Source: Fidelibacterota bacterium
Lineage (GTDB): Bacteria > Fidelibacterota > Marinisomatia > Marinisomatales > TCS55
NCBI GenBank assembly: GCA_014239505.1
Contig: JAAZYT010000175.1
Span: forward strand, 1-8,666
Reading direction: 5' to 3'
DNA: 8,666 nucleotides
Shown here: positions 7,365-8,666 of the stretch, piece by piece
How the letters are laid out: every line of letters begins with the position of its first letter
How positions within the stretch are numbered: the stretch's first letter is position 1
Translations under genes and position numbers: made by a program
Notes under the pieces: generated by a model
What the model was told of the DNA's origin: nothing
Seen by the model: the letters and a program-made list of their open reading frames with translations, nothing else
Databases searched by the model: none

Positions 7365-7370
7365 TCCTCT
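7365..7370 (-). promoter_or_regulatory. Shine-Dalgarno of the repeat protein
   Basis: AGAGGA on the minus strand, six bases before the ATG at 7358-7356. It fixes this start and is the only convincing Shine-Dalgarno before any complete gene in the window. Confidence 0.7.
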
Positions 7371-7386
7371 AATTGTTTAAATTTTG

Positions 7387-7479
7387 CGGGAACGCTTGGG
7401 AATCGAACCCAACTCCTACCTTATCAGTAAGACAACGATGTTGAAGACCGCGAGGGGCACCAGCCTCCTAATCATTCCC
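7387..7479 (-). tRNA. selC: Selenocysteine tRNA, anticodon UCA
   Basis: Read by hand-folding the minus strand; 93 bases, no encoded CCA (the 3' flank is CAA after discriminator G at 7387). Acceptor: 7472-7479 with 7388-7395, seven pairs (one U-G) plus an A-G mismatch at the eighth. T arm: TTGGG/CCCAA (7408-7412 with 7396-7400) around TTCGATT, giving the 8+5 stack typical of bacterial tRNA-Sec. D arm: six positions (7463-7468 with 7453-7458) closing a four-base TGGT loop, the tRNA-Sec form, with one A-C mismatch. Anticodon arm: GCGGT/ATCGT (7447-7451 with 7435-7439), loop CTTCAAC, anticodon TCA at 7442-7444. Variable arm: a seven-pair stem (7428-7434 with 7417-7423) with loop CTGA. It would be serylated, converted by SelA and delivered by SelB to UGA codons. 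It lies 18 bases after the SPOR gene. tRNA-Ser or tRNA-Leu is excluded by the UCA anticodon; a UCA suppressor is the remaining alternative. Confidence 0.8.
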
Positions 7480-7484
7480 ATATT

Positions 7485-7490
7485 ATTATA
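7485..7490 (-). promoter_or_regulatory. Candidate -10 box for the selC-like tRNA
   Basis: A perfect TATAAT on the minus strand ends five bases before the first G of the tRNA, so transcription could begin at or almost at the mature 5' end. No good -35 is seen: TTAAAC at 7510-7515 is at a poor 19-base spacing, inside the SPOR gene. In DNA this AT-rich a chance match is possible; read-through from the upstream operon is the alternative. Confidence 0.4.
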
Positions 7491-7497
7491 AAACTAC

Positions 7498-8343
7498 TTA
7501 TTTAGGATTGTTTAACACCCGGAAATCTAATCCAAATTTCTTTTTTAAGCTCTTCCCTATTTTTTCTGCATCTTTTTTTGATGCATATCTAACAATTCTT
7601 ACTGCATGCAGTCGTTTACCATTAGAATTAACGGCATGTACTTCTGCTCCATATCCATTACTTTGAATTTGTTTTTTTAACCGATTAGCATTTTCATATT
7701 TTCCAAATGCACCAACTTGAATAACCCAGGGTTTAAATAAATCTTTAGGTAAAGGTTTTCGTTTACTATTTTTTCTTGATTTAATTTTTTTACTTATTTC
7801 TTTCGAATCTAGACGGACAAGTCTTGCCTCTCTACTAACTTTATCTAACCCATCAATTCCATATTTATCAAATTCTAAACTAGGATAAAGTTGTTTAATC
7901 ATTTTTAATGCTACTCTCACTGAATCTTCTTCACCTGTAGCTAAAAATGAATTAACCATAAGATCAAGTGCTCTTTGATGATCTTTAAAATCTATATATT
8001 TATAAATTATTTTTTTGAACTGACTACTGGCTTGTGAATAAAGACCTCTTGCAAAAAAATATTCTCCCAATTTCATTTCAGATTTTGCTGCATATTGAGA
8101 ATTTGGGAAATTTTTAGTTATTGTTTGGAATTGATTTATTGATGATTCACCATCTTCATTAACTAGAGCTTGAATGTAATAAACACCAGCATCATTTGGA
8201 TATCTATCTAATAATTCTGGAAGATTATCTTTGACTTCTTGAATACTGCCTTTTTCAAGTAGTGTAAGATATAAATTAATATTTTGAGGATAAATTGAAA
8301 TGAATCCAAAAAGAAAAACTAAGTTAAAATAACCGTGAATCAT
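7498..8343 (-). CDS. Exported TPR protein with C-terminal SPOR domain
   Basis: 281 residues. N-terminal hydrophobic stretch (5-19, FLFGFISIYPQ) acts as signal peptide. Residues about 24-155 are TPR-like helical pairs, for example DNLPELLDRYPNDAGVYYIQAL (39-60), ITKNFPNSQYAAKSEMKLGEYFF (75-97) and QASSQFKKIIYKY (104-116); this resembles the YbgF/outer-membrane-assembly type of TPR. A basic linker follows (about 180-200). Residues 204-277 form a SPOR domain (PWVIQVGAFGKYENANRLKK at its start, with the repeated R-x-V/I-R strand at 249-252), which binds denuded glycan strands of septal peptidoglycan. The protein therefore likely sits in the periplasm at division sites or at the cell wall. ATG overlaps the upstream TPR gene stop (ATGA, 8340-8343). 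The SPOR call is strong; the partner is unknown. Confidence 0.85.
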   Translation of the reverse strand: MIHGYFNLVFLFGFISIYPQNINLYLTLLEKGSIQEVKDNLPELLDRYPNDAGVYYIQALVNEDGESSINQFQTITKNFPNSQYAAKSEMKLGEYFFARGLYSQASSQFKKIIYKYIDFKDHQRALDLMVNSFLATGEEDSVRVALKMIKQLYPSLEFDKYGIDGLDKVSREARLVRLDSKEISKKIKSRKNSKRKPLPKDLFKPWVIQVGAFGKYENANRLKKQIQSNGYGAEVHAVNSNGKRLHAVRIVRYASKKDAEKIGKSLKKKFGLDFRVLNNPK

Positions 8344-8666
8344 TTTTTATTATTAGAAGTTAATAGTTGAATTATTTTATCAATATGGTTGGATAGTTCA
8401 TTTGGCTTAGACACTTGAAGAGATAATTTTAATTTCATTAAATGAGCGTGAATAGAAGTTTGATTTTTAGATAGTGCATCCTCAACTAATAATAAAGCAC
8501 TGTTGTGCTCACCTTTTTCTTCTAATACATTAGCAAGTTTTGTTAGTGCACTTAAGTTTGAAGGGTCTTTATCTACAATTCGTTCATAAAACTTTTCAAC
8601 TTCACTAAATCTACCTAAATCAAAAAGAGCCGCTTCAATTTTAGAGTAAATCATTTTTCCATTTTC
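8340..8666 (-). CDS. TPR protein, C-terminal part, cut by window edge
   Basis: 108 codons visible; the frame stays open to the right edge, reading ENGK before the internal Met at 8654, so that Met is not a dependable start and the gene most likely begins outside. Two to three TPR helical hairpins are seen: AALFDLGRFSEVEKFYERIV (within about 8-27 from that Met), DKDPSNLSALTKLANVLEEKGEHNSAL (28-54) and a weaker third. The pattern 'LGRFxEVExxYExIxxxDPxNxxALxxLA' resembles the middle of LapB/YciM-like TPR proteins, but no C-terminal zinc ribbon follows, so this is not canonical LapB. It overlaps the SPOR gene by ATGA and so is likely coupled with it; both TPR proteins may act together in the envelope. 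Confidence 0.75.
   Translation of the reverse strand, partial: ENGKMIYSKIEAALFDLGRFSEVEKFYERIVDKDPSNLSALTKLANVLEEKGEHNSALLLVEDALSKNQTSIHAHLMKLKLSLQVSKPNELSNHIDKIIQLLTSNNKK

Noticed and set aside
7387..7479. tRNA-Ser, tRNA-Leu or a simple UGA suppressor tRNA-Trp/Gly
   Set aside because: Ser and Leu anticodons do not match TCA, and Trp or Gly suppressors lack a long variable arm and the 8+5 acceptor/T stack.
7350..7500. tRNA gene as an integration site for a mobile element
   Set aside because: selC is a known insertion target, but there is no integrase and no second copy of the tRNA 3' end in the window; flanking genes look like ordinary operon members.

Overview
The window is AT-rich (roughly 30% G+C by eye) and gene-dense. 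One gene points right at the left edge, adenosine deaminase. Everything else is read leftward as one nearly gap-free series of protein genes with a tRNA embedded in it. Several features suggest an uncultured marine member of the Fibrobacteres-Chlorobi-Bacteroidetes superphylum, with Candidatus Marinimicrobia (SAR406) as my best guess: the low G+C, the compact overlapping genes, the near-absence of Shine-Dalgarno sequences, and a PorZ-like double-propeller protein with a type IX secretion-style C-terminal domain. The taxonomic call is inference; no phylogenetic marker is present.

Layout from the right edge, in the direction of transcription (minus strand): a TPR protein cut by the window edge (8666-8340); an exported TPR + SPOR-domain protein (8343-7498); a tRNA gene with UCA anticodon, 13-bp acceptor/T stack and long variable arm that I read as selenocysteine tRNA, selC (7479-7387); a lysine/alanine/proline repeat protein resembling a histone H1 tail (7358-7071); a small two-helix membrane protein (7056-6850); a TMEM164/YwaF (TIGR02206) multipass membrane protein (6841-6116); a YneI/Sad-type succinate-semialdehyde dehydrogenase (6115-4742); an exported protein of unknown function (4745-4239); a site-2 protease, M50 (4226-3351); a PorZ-like protein (3351-1114); and a small PGPGW-like membrane protein (1117-917). 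The last gene converges on the adenosine deaminase gene, and the two stop codons share one TTAA.

Four junctions are ATGA overlaps, one is a TAATG overlap and one is TAA directly followed by ATG, so translational coupling is likely along most of the series. The protein genes do not form one obvious pathway. Several are envelope-related (SPOR, site-2 protease, PorZ-like, unknown exported protein, small membrane proteins). Others are metabolic (purine salvage, semialdehyde oxidation).

The most informative element is the selC-like tRNA at 7387-7479. It lies in the only non-coding gap of any size (7359-7497) and implies that the organism inserts selenocysteine at some UGA codons. No selA, selB, selD or recognisable selenoprotein is in the window. 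Second is the tandem 15-bp repeat gene, built as exactly five copies of one unit followed by five of another. Third is a probable frame interruption at the very start of the adenosine deaminase gene. No mobile element, CRISPR array or phage gene is visible.
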